Shown here piece after piece: positions 1 to 9,106 of a stretch of 25,404 nt of DNA. Under the pieces are notes generated by a model. That model did not search any database and was not told the origin of the DNA. It was given only the letters and a program-made list of their open reading frames with translations. The stretch's first letter is position 1. The number at the start of each line of letters is the position of its first letter. This DNA is from Priapulus caudatus (taxonomy: Eukaryota; Priapulida; Priapulimorpha; Priapulimorphida; Priapulidae), in the NCBI RefSeq assembly GCF_000485595.1, contig NW_014577149.1:105585-130988 (forward strand). The letters are read 5' to 3'. The position numbers and the translations under genes were made by a program.

Positions 1-53
1 CACGCACGCACGCACGCACGCGCACACACACACACAGACGCAGGCACACATGC
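1..53. repeat. CACG/CA microsatellite
   Basis: The window opens in a CACG tetranucleotide array that becomes a CA run and then an imperfect CA-rich tail. It probably continues beyond the left edge. Confidence 0.9.
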
Positions 54-93
54 ATGGCGCTGTGTCTAGCTGTATGCTTCTTTGTGTTGTATT

Positions 94-168
94 TGTTTGT
101 CTGTCCGTCCGTTCGTCCGTCCGCTGTCCGCCTGTCTGTCCGCCTGTCTGTCTGCCTGTCTGTCTGTC
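94..168. repeat. GTCT/GTCC tetranucleotide repeat
   Basis: This is an imperfect alternation of GTCT, GTCC and GTTC units. The frame through it encodes only low-complexity Cys/Val/Ser repeats and is not a gene. Confidence 0.85.
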
Positions 169-207
169 ACTGCATATTCATTTCGTCATTATTACTTTTC
201 ATTTAGT

Positions 208-283
208 TCTTGTATATATATATAAGAACTAAATTCGTAGATATATAGATATAGATATATATGTCATATATATATAGCTCTCA
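208..283. repeat. TA/GATA-rich low-complexity stretch
   Basis: Short TA runs alternate with TAGATA words and a second TA run. It is an AT-rich simple repeat. Confidence 0.75.
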
Positions 284-1298
284 CCTCTTCTCTCTCACCA
301 TGACATTGTGTTTGCGCTGCTACAATCCCCCTTTCACGAGCTCTCACAGTCGCAATCCCACGTCTGCCTTGCCTGCCACTTAGATTTCCAGGCTCTCTGC
401 CCACGCTCTCCATCGTCACTGCTCATCAGCTCAGAGCAGCAGTTCGGCATAAAGCAAGACTGCAAGCGTTGCTGCAGTCGCTACTGTTACGGATGCGCAT
501 TCGTCTCTATTTTTAATTGTTACGTAGTAACTTGCGCACAGCGGTATGTACAGCATGCCCGTCAGCCTTTGCCTGCGCCTATTTTTTCCTCGTCAAATCA
601 AAGGCAGCTACATGATATCCGCGCGATACAAAGTCCCACGTACGTAGAAATGTTTAGAAACTGATTTCATCAGAAGCAGCGAGCCCTTTCTACCTCGAGT
701 GCTACTTGTGTGGCTGCCGGCCACGTGAAGCCCTCACTGTCTGCTAGCGCAATGATTGCCATTCACCCACGCCTCTGTCTCTCTTACCTGTCGAGCACTT
801 TGCCATATACGTCTAATATTGTAGCGAACCTTCTAGGCAGCCCGCTAGCGTATTCCCATCGTCTATAATGAGCATACTATCAACGTGCACTGAGATGCGC
901 ACGCGCAGTGATGCGCAAAATCCGAGCCAACCAAAAAAATGCTCTCATAGCGCGGCCTGATTACGTCCTATTACGGCGAAATTATCCTTGATGAAGAGCA
1001 AATTGAGTTGTCGAATAAAGCAGAGCAAGGCAAGCGGTGCGCTCTATGGAGACCTGTTCTCGGCCGCACTTCGGCGACAACATCCTTTCCCCGCGCAGAT
1101 GTCCTTGCCGTTGTGCCATTAGTCGTCGGCGAGCGACTGTAGTGCGGAAACGCATGCAGACGCGTCGCCTCGCGTAGGCAGACGAGCGACGCAGAATTAT
1201 AATGATGAGTAAAAATTGCGCGCGAGTTCGTCGCGTAATTCTGCTAATTGTGTTGCTGTGGTTACGTGATCGGCATGAGTCAGCAAAAAACAAAGCCG
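284..1298. other. Gene-free stretch
   Basis: Mixed-composition DNA with no domain or splice pattern I can recognise. An open frame of about 118 codons (308-664) starts without a convincing ATG and has a Cys/Ser-rich product resembling nothing I know, so I treat it as chance. Confidence 0.55.
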
Positions 1299-1460
1299 AT
1301 TCTCCGTCTCTTCCTTTCTCTCTCTATCCCCCTCGCTCTTTCCCTCTCTCTATCTCTCTTTCTCTCAGCCACACTCTCTCTCCCTCTCTCACTCCCCCTA
1401 TGTCACTTTTCCTCTTCCCTTCTACCCCCTCTCTCGCGGGCGCGTTTTCTCTTTTTTTTT
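1299..1460. repeat. Polypyrimidine (CT)n tract
   Basis: About 160 bases are almost entirely C and T on the plus strand, with CTCTCT runs, ending in a T9-type run after a short GC break. The Ser/Leu/Pro-rich frames across it and the Arg/Glu-rich frames opposite are artefacts of composition. Such tracts can form triplex (H-) DNA. Confidence 0.85.
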
Positions 1461-1490
1461 GCTTGCGGTCTAGGCGCGTGAATGCCTTAC

Positions 1491-1545
1491 GCACACACGC
1501 GGGTGTGTACACACGTACCCACGCGAACACGCGCGCACGTATACG
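1491..1545. repeat. CA/CG-rich alternating purine-pyrimidine tract
   Basis: Imperfect ACAC, GTGT and CGCG words follow one another. Alternating purine-pyrimidine sequence of this kind favours Z-DNA. Confidence 0.65.
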
Positions 1546-3080
1546 CTCTGTATACGCCACACTTACACAATCCATGTCTTTCTTTCTCAATATATCTGCC
1601 AGTGAGCAGATCCGCCCTACTACATACTTTCCTACTCTCATCCTGACTATCTGCCCAACAGTTTTCCTGCCCGTTTCTCACGTTCCACCCCATCTGTTCG
1701 TCGGTCCCTCTGTTTGCGAAACGATCCACGATGCACCCATGCGTCCTATAGAGTACCGGCGTGCACGCCCTGGCTTCGTATCAAATTAATGCAAAACGAA
1801 GTTTACATTTCGCTGCGCGAATTGATGCGTCAGGTAATCTTTCCCTTTGCCTCAAGGCTTCTTTTTCAATTTGTTGAACTTTCCAATTCCGATGAGTAAT
1901 TACGATTCGTATATATGCAAACAATCAGCAACCGTCGACGTACAAGAGCACACCAATAAGGAAGCCGACTACTACCTCTTGACGTCATGCGAACTGACTG
2001 TTCACTGTTTGTTGAAAATATAGCAGAGAACGATCGACCGTACCGTTGTCATACCGCAATCAAATTATATTTAACACGATTATTTATTTATTTTGTATTG
2101 ACACAATCTAGTGTTAGCTAATGAGACACTTTGGCTACAATTCTATTCGTGGAAGTCTTCTCCAATCTTTCAATTACTCGTACAGCCTACCTACTCGTAA
2201 TGATAAACACATAGTCATAGGTACATGACCTTCTCTATCGACCTCATACGTTGTCAACGCTATGTTTACAGTAGCATTTTGTCGACGCGTTTAATTACTA
2301 ACGTACGAACAACGTACCAACGAATGAACGAACACACACTCATACATGCTGCTGGATAGATACATGGGGATTGCCAGCCGCGCGATATGTGTCTATGATT
2401 TCCGTTTACGATTTGTGCATTTGTAGTCAAGCATGCACACGCTATAGCCGTTACGTTGCATCTAAGGATGCCATAAACAATTCTTGTTATGATTCGGGCT
2501 GTTGCGTGGCGCATGGCGTATTTGACACTTCGAATTTCGGTTCTCCCTCATTTAAATCCTTTAGATTCGAGTCATATGGATGCGAGTGAACTATTTGTGA
2601 AAACCGCCCCACGTATTATAGACTGTCTTCGCCATTCAGTAAATCTATAGACTATTATTTTTGCCCAAAACATTCGTGTTATATTTCCGCCTGTCAAAGT
2701 GTTGTTATTCAGATTACTAGCAGCTTGTGTGGCATGTTGTAGACCGGTGACTGTGAGGGGCGAAGTTGGTTTATGAAACCTTGCTAATCTGCCAGTCTTG
2801 CGTGATAGACTTATTAATTTATTAAGTGAACTAATTTAAATAGCGGAATCTGACTGTTGCTATTCACTATGATTTACATTGGGTATTACATTACACAGAT
2901 GCGCGTACACGATGAACTTGAAATGCCGTTCAAATAACAAAACAATCACAGATGTATCTCTCTTCTATATATAACTATAGAAAAGGATATCAGTATCCGC
3001 TGAAGCTTTTCAAGCGTCTGTCCAATTACATTTTTATTTCTTAAAAAACGAGAAGCGCCGTTGCCACACAATTGACATGT
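1546..3080. other. Gene-free stretch
   Basis: AT-leaning intergenic DNA. The open frames on both strands near 2266-2589 are short (72-82 codons) and carry no signal peptide, domain or splice context. I see no RNA gene. Confidence 0.55.
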
Positions 3081-3081
3081 T

Positions 3082-3095
3082 GCGCCATCTGCTGG
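3082..3095 (-). promoter_or_regulatory. Candidate CTCF-type core motif
   Basis: The minus strand reads CCAGCAGATGGCGC. This fits every position of the commonly quoted CTCF core consensus CCASYAGRKGGCRS, which is largely conserved between vertebrates and Drosophila. It lies about 2.1 kb upstream of the receptor CDS and just before a tandem duplication. A 14-base match can occur by chance or belong to a dispersed repeat, so function is inferred only. Confidence 0.35.
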
Positions 3096-3204
3096 TTAGT
3101 TGGGTCCTAGTCGTTTTTTTACGCAGGAAAAAACGAGTAACAAATCTAATAGTGCTGCCAGCGGAACAATGAGCTGAAAATAGACATTTTTCGCAGTGAT
3201 GCAA

Positions 3205-3720
3205 AACGGCACGCCTCCTTTATATGCATGTCTTCGATTAGGTTCTTGAAAGTAACTTAATGTAGCGGAAATGACATTTCTAATGCATAAATAAGTGGAA
3301 ATTATGAATAATGTTGAATATGAAACGTAGAAATTTCACAAGGCGAAAACATTTTCCTGCAAAATCTCATCATTTTTTTCACATTACGTAACGTCAGCTG
3401 TAATAGCGTTTATTGTTTAGTTATAAAAGTTAAAGGGTACATATAGTGCAAATCGTCAGTTTTCAACTTGATGCGAGAAAGAACATACCTCCATTATGTA
3501 TGTCTTCGATTAGGTTTTTGCTTTAAGTAGGTGACTGACTGTTTGCAGAAATTACATTTCTAAAGCAGAAATAAGTGAAAATGCTGAATAATGTTGAATA
3601 TAGAAACGTAGAAAATAAATTCCTAAGGCGAAAACATTTTCCTGCAAAATGTCATCACTGTCTTCACATTACGTCAGCTGTAATAACGTTTAATGGTTAG
3701 TTATATATAGTTAAAGGTTA
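3205..3720. repeat. Two-copy tandem duplication, unit about 272 bp
   Basis: Copy 1 (about 3205-3476) and copy 2 (about 3477-3720) share a series of words in order at constant offset. Examples are TCTTCGATTAGG (3231 and 3503), AATAATGTTGAATAT, AAGGCGAAAACATTTTCCTG and ACGTCAGCTGTAATA. The copies differ by substitutions and small indels, so the duplication is not recent. No coding frame is shared. It may be a small satellite dimer or a duplicated transposon remnant. Confidence 0.8.
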
Positions 3721-4107
3721 TAACATGAGATGCACATCTGCACTCAGCCACCTCTTCGACCTTGCTGCGATTACATTGCTCGATTAGACGCATTTCCCAA
3801 GACGCAATTCTAGGACGAGAATAGCCACGTATGAAATATATTGTCCACGTCTCTATAACGGCAAAATTGAGCGTAATATTTAGAGAGCAGGAGAGCTTCG
3901 ATGGCTCTACACTGTGATCCAATATTGCACTCGCGAGGTGGCAATATACTGCTCTTACCCACGTAGCTTTACGACAACCCACGGTAAAACTCTTTCGTAG
4001 ATGACTTTAGTAGCGGTGGAGACTGAATCACCGCGCCATGTGCTACTCGAAACACGAGCGATGGCGGATGCTGCGGATGGAAATGCTGGCGAGGATGCAG
4101 GGAGAGA
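3721..4107. other. Gene-free stretch
   Basis: I see no gene here. A reverse-strand frame of 93 codons (3701-3982) has no recognisable domain. Confidence 0.5.
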
Positions 4108-4175
4108 GACCGCACGTGTCACGTGGCATGAGGCCGACTACGTCATCGCCGCGCTCCGTGCTCCCCACGTGCTGG
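4108..4175. promoter_or_regulatory. E-box and CRE-like cluster
   Basis: Three CACGTG hexamers, the palindromic site of bHLH/bHLH-Zip factors, fall within 60 bases at 4113-4118, 4120-4125 and 4166-4171. A TGACGT CRE half-site lies between them (minus strand, 4140-4145). Further TGACGT or TGACGTC words occur at 4343-4349 and near 4731, still upstream of the proposed first exon of the receptor gene. The sites are seen directly; a promoter or enhancer role is inferred from density and position. Confidence 0.35.
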
Positions 4176-4202
4176 CATGGATAATTCGCGTACTGCCTAC
4201 AC

Positions 4203-4254
4203 GCGCAGTCACACACATACGCACATACACACGCTCGCGCGCGCACACAGACTG
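4203..4254. repeat. CA/CG simple repeat
   Basis: Imperfect CACA and CGCG alternating tract. Confidence 0.6.
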
Positions 4255-4756
4255 TCGCGCGATGCACACACCGTGCGACCATCATTTATTCGACTCGAGT
4301 CGATTTGCCGTCACTCGACACGCGGCCGTGTGAAAGAGCTGATGACGTCTGCGATATGGCCGGTGACAGCTGGACGATCTAGTTGCAGATCTGATCACCG
4401 AATTAACTGCCGACAGCATCGGACCTCGTATGTATAGCGGCGCAATGATTATATGTGCATAGCGCCGTTATCATGCGAATACGCGCGTGACGATTATGCA
4501 CACAACGCCGAGTACACCGGAGTACAAACGTGCATTTTTATGAAAACATTCTGGATAGGTCACGTCTCTGCGGCCGGCGAGTTGTATCCTACGAGACTCG
4601 GAGAATGCGTGTCGTGCCACCAGGTGCTGTGTTCGACGGATAGTTGGCGATGCATTAAACTAATAGAGCCGCGCAGCTGCGCAGTGGAACGCAATACACG
4701 TTATACTAAGGTAGCGCGTGCGGGGGGAGGTGACGTGGAGCGAGCTGAAAACTAAG

Positions 4757-4971
4757 GTAAGATATGCTTGCGTAACCTATAGCTTGGCGATTTCGATTTA
4801 TTTCTCATTTACATTGAATTCCTTGTAGACGAGTGGCCCTATAAAATATCGAGACATTTGGGAGCAATCGACTAATCCTGCAACAAAAACACGGATATCC
4901 CGATCCTAATCACAAGACGCCCGAGACGGCATCAAGCCTATCGCACGCTAACGACCCGAAATCATTTTCAG
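4757..4971 (+). other. Candidate 5'UTR intron of the receptor gene
   Basis: A strong donor (AAG|GTAAGA, cut after 4756) is followed 215 bases later by a strong acceptor (CATTTTCAG, ending at 4971). A CTAAC branch-point word near 4947 sits at a normal distance before the acceptor. Splicing would join an upstream non-coding exon to the exon that carries the receptor CDS. A TATAAAAT word at 4840-4847 lies inside this intron and could instead mark an alternative promoter. RNA reads would decide between them. Confidence 0.4.
4840..4847 (+). promoter_or_regulatory. TATA-like word, possible alternative promoter
   Basis: TATAAAAT lies 366 bases before the receptor ATG. If used, transcription would start near 4870. 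It competes with the view that this stretch is a 5'UTR intron. AT-rich octamers are common, so support is weak. Confidence 0.25.
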
Positions 4972-5105
4972 ATCACCTCGCGTCGTCCGTTCGTTCGTTC
5001 GCTCGTCCGCCACCGCTGCCACGTAATTTTCGACGGGCGCCGCCGCCGCCGCCGCGCATACAGGTGGGTCGGAACGCGGGCAGCTCTGTCGGCACGACGC
5101 TGCAG

Positions 5106-5243
5106 ATGACATTGCACGTGCCGTCACCACGTCGCACAACGACGTACAGCAGCATCCACCCGCCGTCGCCGTCGCCGTCGTCGTCGTCGCCGCGTGCTAG
5201 CCCGCCGGTCGCATGGCAACAGGCGCGGGTCAAATGTCGGTGA
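5106..5243 (+). CDS. Upstream ORF overlapping the receptor start
   Basis: An ATG at 5106 opens a 45-codon frame that runs through the 5' leader and past the receptor ATG in another frame, ending at TGA 5241-5243, 31 bases into the receptor CDS. The predicted peptide has a Pro/Ser repeat made by the (GCCGTC)n/(GTC)n trinucleotide tract at 5161-5192. It resembles no domain I know. An overlapping uORF of this kind normally lowers main-ORF translation unless its start is skipped, so the likely role is regulatory. It exists in the mRNA only if transcription begins upstream of 5106. Confidence 0.4.
   Translation: MTLHVPSPRRTTTYSSIHPPSPSPSSSSPRASPPVAWQQARVKCR
5161..5192. repeat. GC-rich trinucleotide repeat in receptor leader
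   Basis: Runs of GCCGTC and then GTC units lie directly before the receptor start. Together with a (CCG)n run near 5040-5056 they make the leader very GC-rich and probably structured. Confidence 0.7.
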
Positions 5244-6370
5244 TACACGGCAACGCGACGGCCGTCGGCAACGCCAGCGACGAGATGACGTTGTCGGCCG
5301 ACAAGCGCATCTTTCTCTACGGCATCATCGTGCCGTCGATGGTCGGCCTGTGCTGCGTGGCAGCCGCCGCCAACCTATACCTGCTGCTCGCCGTACGCTG
5401 GGTGAAGAAGCTCGTCTCGCCGACGCTCTGCTTCAGCGTATCCCTGGCCGCTGCCGACGCCTACGCGGCGCTCGTCATCGGCACGGGACTGGTCGTCAAC
5501 AGTCTGCTGCCGGCGAAGGGCATTCTAAAGGCAAACAACTGCCTCGGGTTGTCGCTGGAGGGGTTCCGCCTGAGCGCGATGATTACGTCCGTGTTGCATC
5601 TGCTCGGCCTCGCCGTCAACCACTACGTCGGCATTCTGAAGCCGCTACACTACGCGTCGATCATGACGCGTCGCAACGTGTGGACGGCGATCGCCGTCAC
5701 GTGGGCGCTGCCGATGCTCATGAACTTCAGCTTCTTCGTCGCCGTGCCCGACGAGGGCTTCCGCTCGGAGCGCTGCTCGCGCACGCAGTTCATCGGCGTC
5801 GGGCGCGCCTTTCGCGTCTACATCGGCATCGTCTTCTTCATTCCGCTCATCGCGATGATCTTCATCTACGGCCACATCGTCGTCATCATCAACAGCCACG
5901 ACTACGAGCTGACGCAGTACCACCGCTCGGCGCACTATCGCACGCGCCTGAAGGCGATCGTCACGACGCTGCTCTTTCTCGGCTCGTACACGGTCGGCTG
6001 GCTGCCGGCCGTCATGTTCTTCGTGCTTACGTGCGGCGACTGCATTCTGCCCATCGAGACGCTCAGTCCGATGACTACGCTCATCGTCGCCACCATCGTC
6101 AACTCGCTGATCGTACTCAAGTCGCTCGTCGACGCCATACTCTATACGTCGCGCATCAAAGAGCTCCGGGACGCGATGCGCAAGATGCACATGGCGTGCA
6201 TCCGCCGCAACGTGCCCGAGAAGAAGGGGCTGCCGATGATGGCGACGAACGGCGTCTGCCTGCGGCGGCAGACGTGCGTCTACTATAAGAAGGCCGTCAT
6301 GTCGGCGCCGGCCGACATATCGAGTGCGGCGGCCGTCAGTGCTGCGCAGGCCGTAAGTCACCCGGTGTGA
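5213..6370 (+). CDS. Class A (rhodopsin-like) GPCR, orphan type
   Basis: The 385-residue product has a short N-terminus with two N-glycosylation sequons (N14, N20), seven membrane helices and a basic C-tail, and should sit in the plasma membrane and signal through G proteins. Landmarks: TM1 about 33-60 (N54); TM2 with D82; C110 at the top of TM3, able to pair with C188 in extracellular loop 2; W164 in TM4; P211 and Y219 in TM5; GWLP at 262-265 in TM6; Y311 ending TM7; helix 8 about 313-327 with C329 as a possible palmitoylation site. Two motifs are atypical: NHY (136-138) replaces DRY, and DAILY (307-311) replaces NPxxY. The start is the first ATG after an in-frame TAG at 5198-5200. Third codon positions are overwhelmingly G or C, supporting real coding. 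The overall look recalls invertebrate orphan receptors near the amine/adenosine-like groups, perhaps the Drosophila CG13579 type, but that is from memory. The ligand is unknown. Confidence 0.93.
   Translation: MATGAGQMSVIHGNATAVGNASDEMTLSADKRIFLYGIIVPSMVGLCCVAAAANLYLLLAVRWVKKLVSPTLCFSVSLAAADAYAALVIGTGLVVNSLLPAKGILKANNCLGLSLEGFRLSAMITSVLHLLGLAVNHYVGILKPLHYASIMTRRNVWTAIAVTWALPMLMNFSFFVAVPDEGFRSERCSRTQFIGVGRAFRVYIGIVFFIPLIAMIFIYGHIVVIINSHDYELTQYHRSAHYRTRLKAIVTTLLFLGSYTVGWLPAVMFFVLTCGDCILPIETLSPMTTLIVATIVNSLIVLKSLVDAILYTSRIKELRDAMRKMHMACIRRNVPEKKGLPMMATNGVCLRRQTCVYYKKAVMSAPADISSAAAVSAAQAVSHPV
6353..6358 (+). other. Possible splice donor inside the receptor tail
   Basis: GTAAGT, the ideal intron-side donor, occurs five codons before the stop at 6368-6370. 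The exon side is GCC rather than the usual AG, which weakens it. If used, the last five residues and the stop would be intronic and the C-tail would continue in a further exon that I cannot identify. Confidence 0.3.
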
Positions 6371-6549
6371 AGCGCGGCTAGCGCGAACGAGCAACACATC
6401 GGCTGATATAAGTCGTCGCCTATACCGCCGTTCGCGTTAGCCTAACGTATGTAGTCAGCACACGCGCGCGCGCTTTTTATCTATAATAATTGTTACCGTG
6501 AGAGAGTCTCGGTGACGAGCAAATCCCGGTTGTTATGCGAGTGTTGAGA

Positions 6550-6555
6550 ATTAAA
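6550..6555 (+). terminator. Candidate poly(A) signal of the receptor gene
   Basis: ATTAAA, the commonest variant of AATAAA, lies 180 bases after the stop codon, a normal 3'UTR length. If it is used, the gene ends near 6570-6590. Confidence 0.4.
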
Positions 6556-6590
6556 TGCGTAATTGTACTCTAAGAACGCTCTCCGTCGCT

Positions 6591-7080
6591 CGTTGTATTG
6601 TCTATGTGATAAGCGGGCCGGAGGCGCATATTGCGCCAAACGTGGCTAAATCGCGAGAGAGGCATTAATCTCCTCTGGAGAGTAATTCATCGATTCCATA
6701 TCGGCTTAGGTTAGGCGTCAGACACTATGCGTTTATTCAGGAAGAATGAGAAGATTATCTCAAAGTAGACGTAATTGGTCAGCAAAAACACTCACCCATC
6801 CATGCATGGCACGTAGGCGCATATATATATACATATATTATGTACGTTGGACTTAAATCGATAAGCGCAGAAAATTGTTAGATTATAGATTTGCCGCATG
6901 AAGTGTTTTTCAGCACTCGATTTGTGAGTCATATGAACATATCTACCCACGCACCATCCCGGCCCACACTCGACAGATTGATACAAAGCAGGCGTTTCGT
7001 TACAGGATGTGACCTGCTTCGTGTATAAATGTCAAATATCCATCACCTATTATATATGCAAATGCAGCAAATATAGATGC
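6591..7080. other. Gene-free stretch
   Basis: AT-rich intergenic DNA downstream of the receptor gene. I see no gene or RNA. Confidence 0.5.
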
Positions 7081-7084
7081 ATAT

Positions 7085-7151
7085 AGGGAGAGAGAGGAAA
7101 GAGCGAGGGAGAGAGAGAAGGGGGAGCGAGAGGGGGTGTGCGAGAGAGAAA
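7085..7151. repeat. GA-rich polypurine tract
   Basis: Imperfect GAGA and GGGAG words make an almost unbroken purine run on the plus strand. Confidence 0.75.
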
Positions 7152-7210
7152 ATGAACACTATTAAAGCTAACGTAGACAGGCAAAGCTATGATAAGCAGG
7201 TTATAGACTG

Positions 7211-7211
7211 G

Positions 7212-7243
<32 letters not shown>

Positions 7244-7251
7244 AAGATAGA
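7211..7251. repeat. (GATA)n microsatellite
   Basis: About ten units of GATA, with one AAAG interruption near the right end. Confidence 0.9.
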
Positions 7252-7604
7252 CATGGCTTCTTACATATTGCATATTAGAAATTACGTGTAATTGGCTTTT
7301 CAATAGTCTAATTTGTTCTGGTGACGATATCATTGGATTATCACCAATACCTTAATGAAATTCTAAAACATATATGACTCATCAAGAGATAATAGAAGCG
7401 ATTATACAGCATATTAAACAAATATTCTATTAGGCGTAAATTATGCAACATTTTTCTTTAAATTTTCAACACTCGCCGCAAATCGTTGAGTCCGTTCCAT
7501 CCCTCATCTCATCATTAAAAAAACAACGTGAATACCAGGGCTTCACGCCGACGTTTACTCCATACAGATGATGATACTACCTTCAGACATACATGGACAT
7601 ATAC

Positions 7605-7607
<3 letters not shown>
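7252..7607. other. Gene-free stretch
   Basis: AT-rich DNA between two microsatellites. Nothing recognisable. Confidence 0.5.

Positions 7608-7646
<39 letters not shown>
7608..7646. repeat. (TA)n microsatellite
   Basis: An uninterrupted TA dinucleotide run of 39 bases, able to extrude as a cruciform. Confidence 0.95.
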
Positions 7647-7648
<2 letters not shown>

Positions 7649-8515
7649 TAATGGGATTGCCCCACATAAACATATGTCTGACCAGCCGCTATCTGTTCAC
7701 GATTCATGCCAACGGCTTAATACCGGAAATTAACACACTTATATTACTATTAACTACATATCACAGCGAGAGTCAGAAATATCAGACATCTATTGCGTGC
7801 TATATATACTATACAAATCACATTCCTTTGTGCAAAAATATAATACAGAAACAGGCTAATGCTTATATTATATGCTTGCTGCCTTTGATCGGAGGCGCGC
7901 AAACTCAAATGTTGCCAAACATATCGATCATAAAAACATCATGTTAGGTAGAGGTAACGTAGACAAGTTTCAATCAAGGAATACTCCATGTTGAAAGAAT
8001 AAGAAGGTAGTATGTCCGCTAACAGCCATGCCAAGCCCTACGTCAGCTGGTAGTTACAGTTCTATTCTTCTGCTGATGCGCTCAGCTGTCTAGGCGCGTG
8101 CCGGCCATATAAACCTATATTGCTATACACGTCATTACTTATCCGTTCATTATCTTCGTTGTACACATACGTGCACTGCCGGTAGATTGTTGCGTCTTAG
8201 AACATGGGTAACCTATAAAGGTATTGGGCGAAGAAGGCATGGGCATGACGCACTGACTAAATCAGCAGTATTGAGTGCGAAGAAAGCGCGCAACAAAATT
8301 GGCGAAACATCTGAAAGCACCACCGGGTACAAATTATGTTGGTCAGAGCACAAGCCGCTCTAATGAAAGCGTATATAATACTACTTAGGCGGGTTGCAGG
8401 GATAGATTCTAATACGTGCGAAAGGTGATACTATTGCGAGCTGGACGGCTTCATTCGCAGAGCAGCTGATGATTGAACTCTAATAGATCGCAACTGTTAT
8501 CGGATTCGGTTTTCG
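7647..8515. other. Gene-free stretch
   Basis: An AT-rich open frame of 98 codons at 7651-7947 has no domain, splice context or GC3 bias like the receptor, so I read it as chance. The rest is unique-looking DNA. Confidence 0.5.
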
Positions 8516-8518
8516 CAA

Positions 8519-8599
8519 AGCGAGAGAGAACGAGAGAGAGTGAGAGAGAAAGAAACAGAGAAAGAGAGAAAGAGAGAAAAAAAGAGAGAAAGAGAGAGA

Positions 8600-8646
<47 letters not shown>

Positions 8647-8694
8647 AGATTGAGAGAGAGAGAGTGAGAGTGAGAGAGATAGGTAGAGAAAGCG
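8519..8694. repeat. Long (GA)n polypurine tract
   Basis: About 175 bases of GAGA with AAAG, GTGA and GATT interruptions. It is a strong candidate for intramolecular triplex DNA. The Arg/Glu frame on one strand and Ser/Leu frame on the other are not genes. Confidence 0.9.
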
Positions 8695-8884
8695 AACCGA
8701 GCGCGTTAGAAACCATTCACCATAATCCTATTCGAGGCGTCTTTGTCAACGCAAGGCATCTTTCTAAATCGCCAACGCACTCGGCCGCTCCTGATTAGTA
8801 GCCGAAGAGAATCTTAGTAAACAAGACTGACGCCAGACCGAGCAGTTCTCCGCGAGCTTCCTTTGTGTCGCTGATTACATTCTC

Positions 8885-8920
8885 GCGCGCCGCGAGATCA
8901 CGCGAGATCACGCGGCGCGC
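8885..8920. repeat. Perfect GC hairpin with duplicated loop word
   Basis: A 10-base arm GCGCGCCGCG (8885-8894) is perfectly complementary to 8911-8920. The 16-base loop and its edges hold a direct repeat of AGATCACGCG. I find no family for it; it could be cruciform-forming DNA or a transposon scar. Confidence 0.6.
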
Positions 8921-9106
8921 AACAGTTCAAGGTCGCTTCAAGGTGCATCAGTTTTCAGCTTTAGACGCGCGAGTTTCATTAGTATAATCGCACACTCGTT
9001 TCTGCCTGCACCGCAGGGAGATATACGACCATCTGCGGGCGGTGCCCGGCGTGAAGCCCAGTGTTCTCGGACAACTCTTCACGCCCGAACTTTCTCAGTG
9101 AAGACC

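Noticed and set aside
308-664. 118-codon frame as a gene
   Set aside because: No ATG at its start, no domain, no splice signals and no coding bias.
1202-1789. 195-codon frame as a gene
   Set aside because: Its core is a CT-rich simple repeat giving Ser/Leu/Pro runs, and the ends carry no domain.
5194-6397. Long alternative frames over the receptor gene on both strands
   Set aside because: They are Arg/Asp/His-rich products of the strong GC bias of the true frame; only the 5213 frame has seven helices and receptor motifs.
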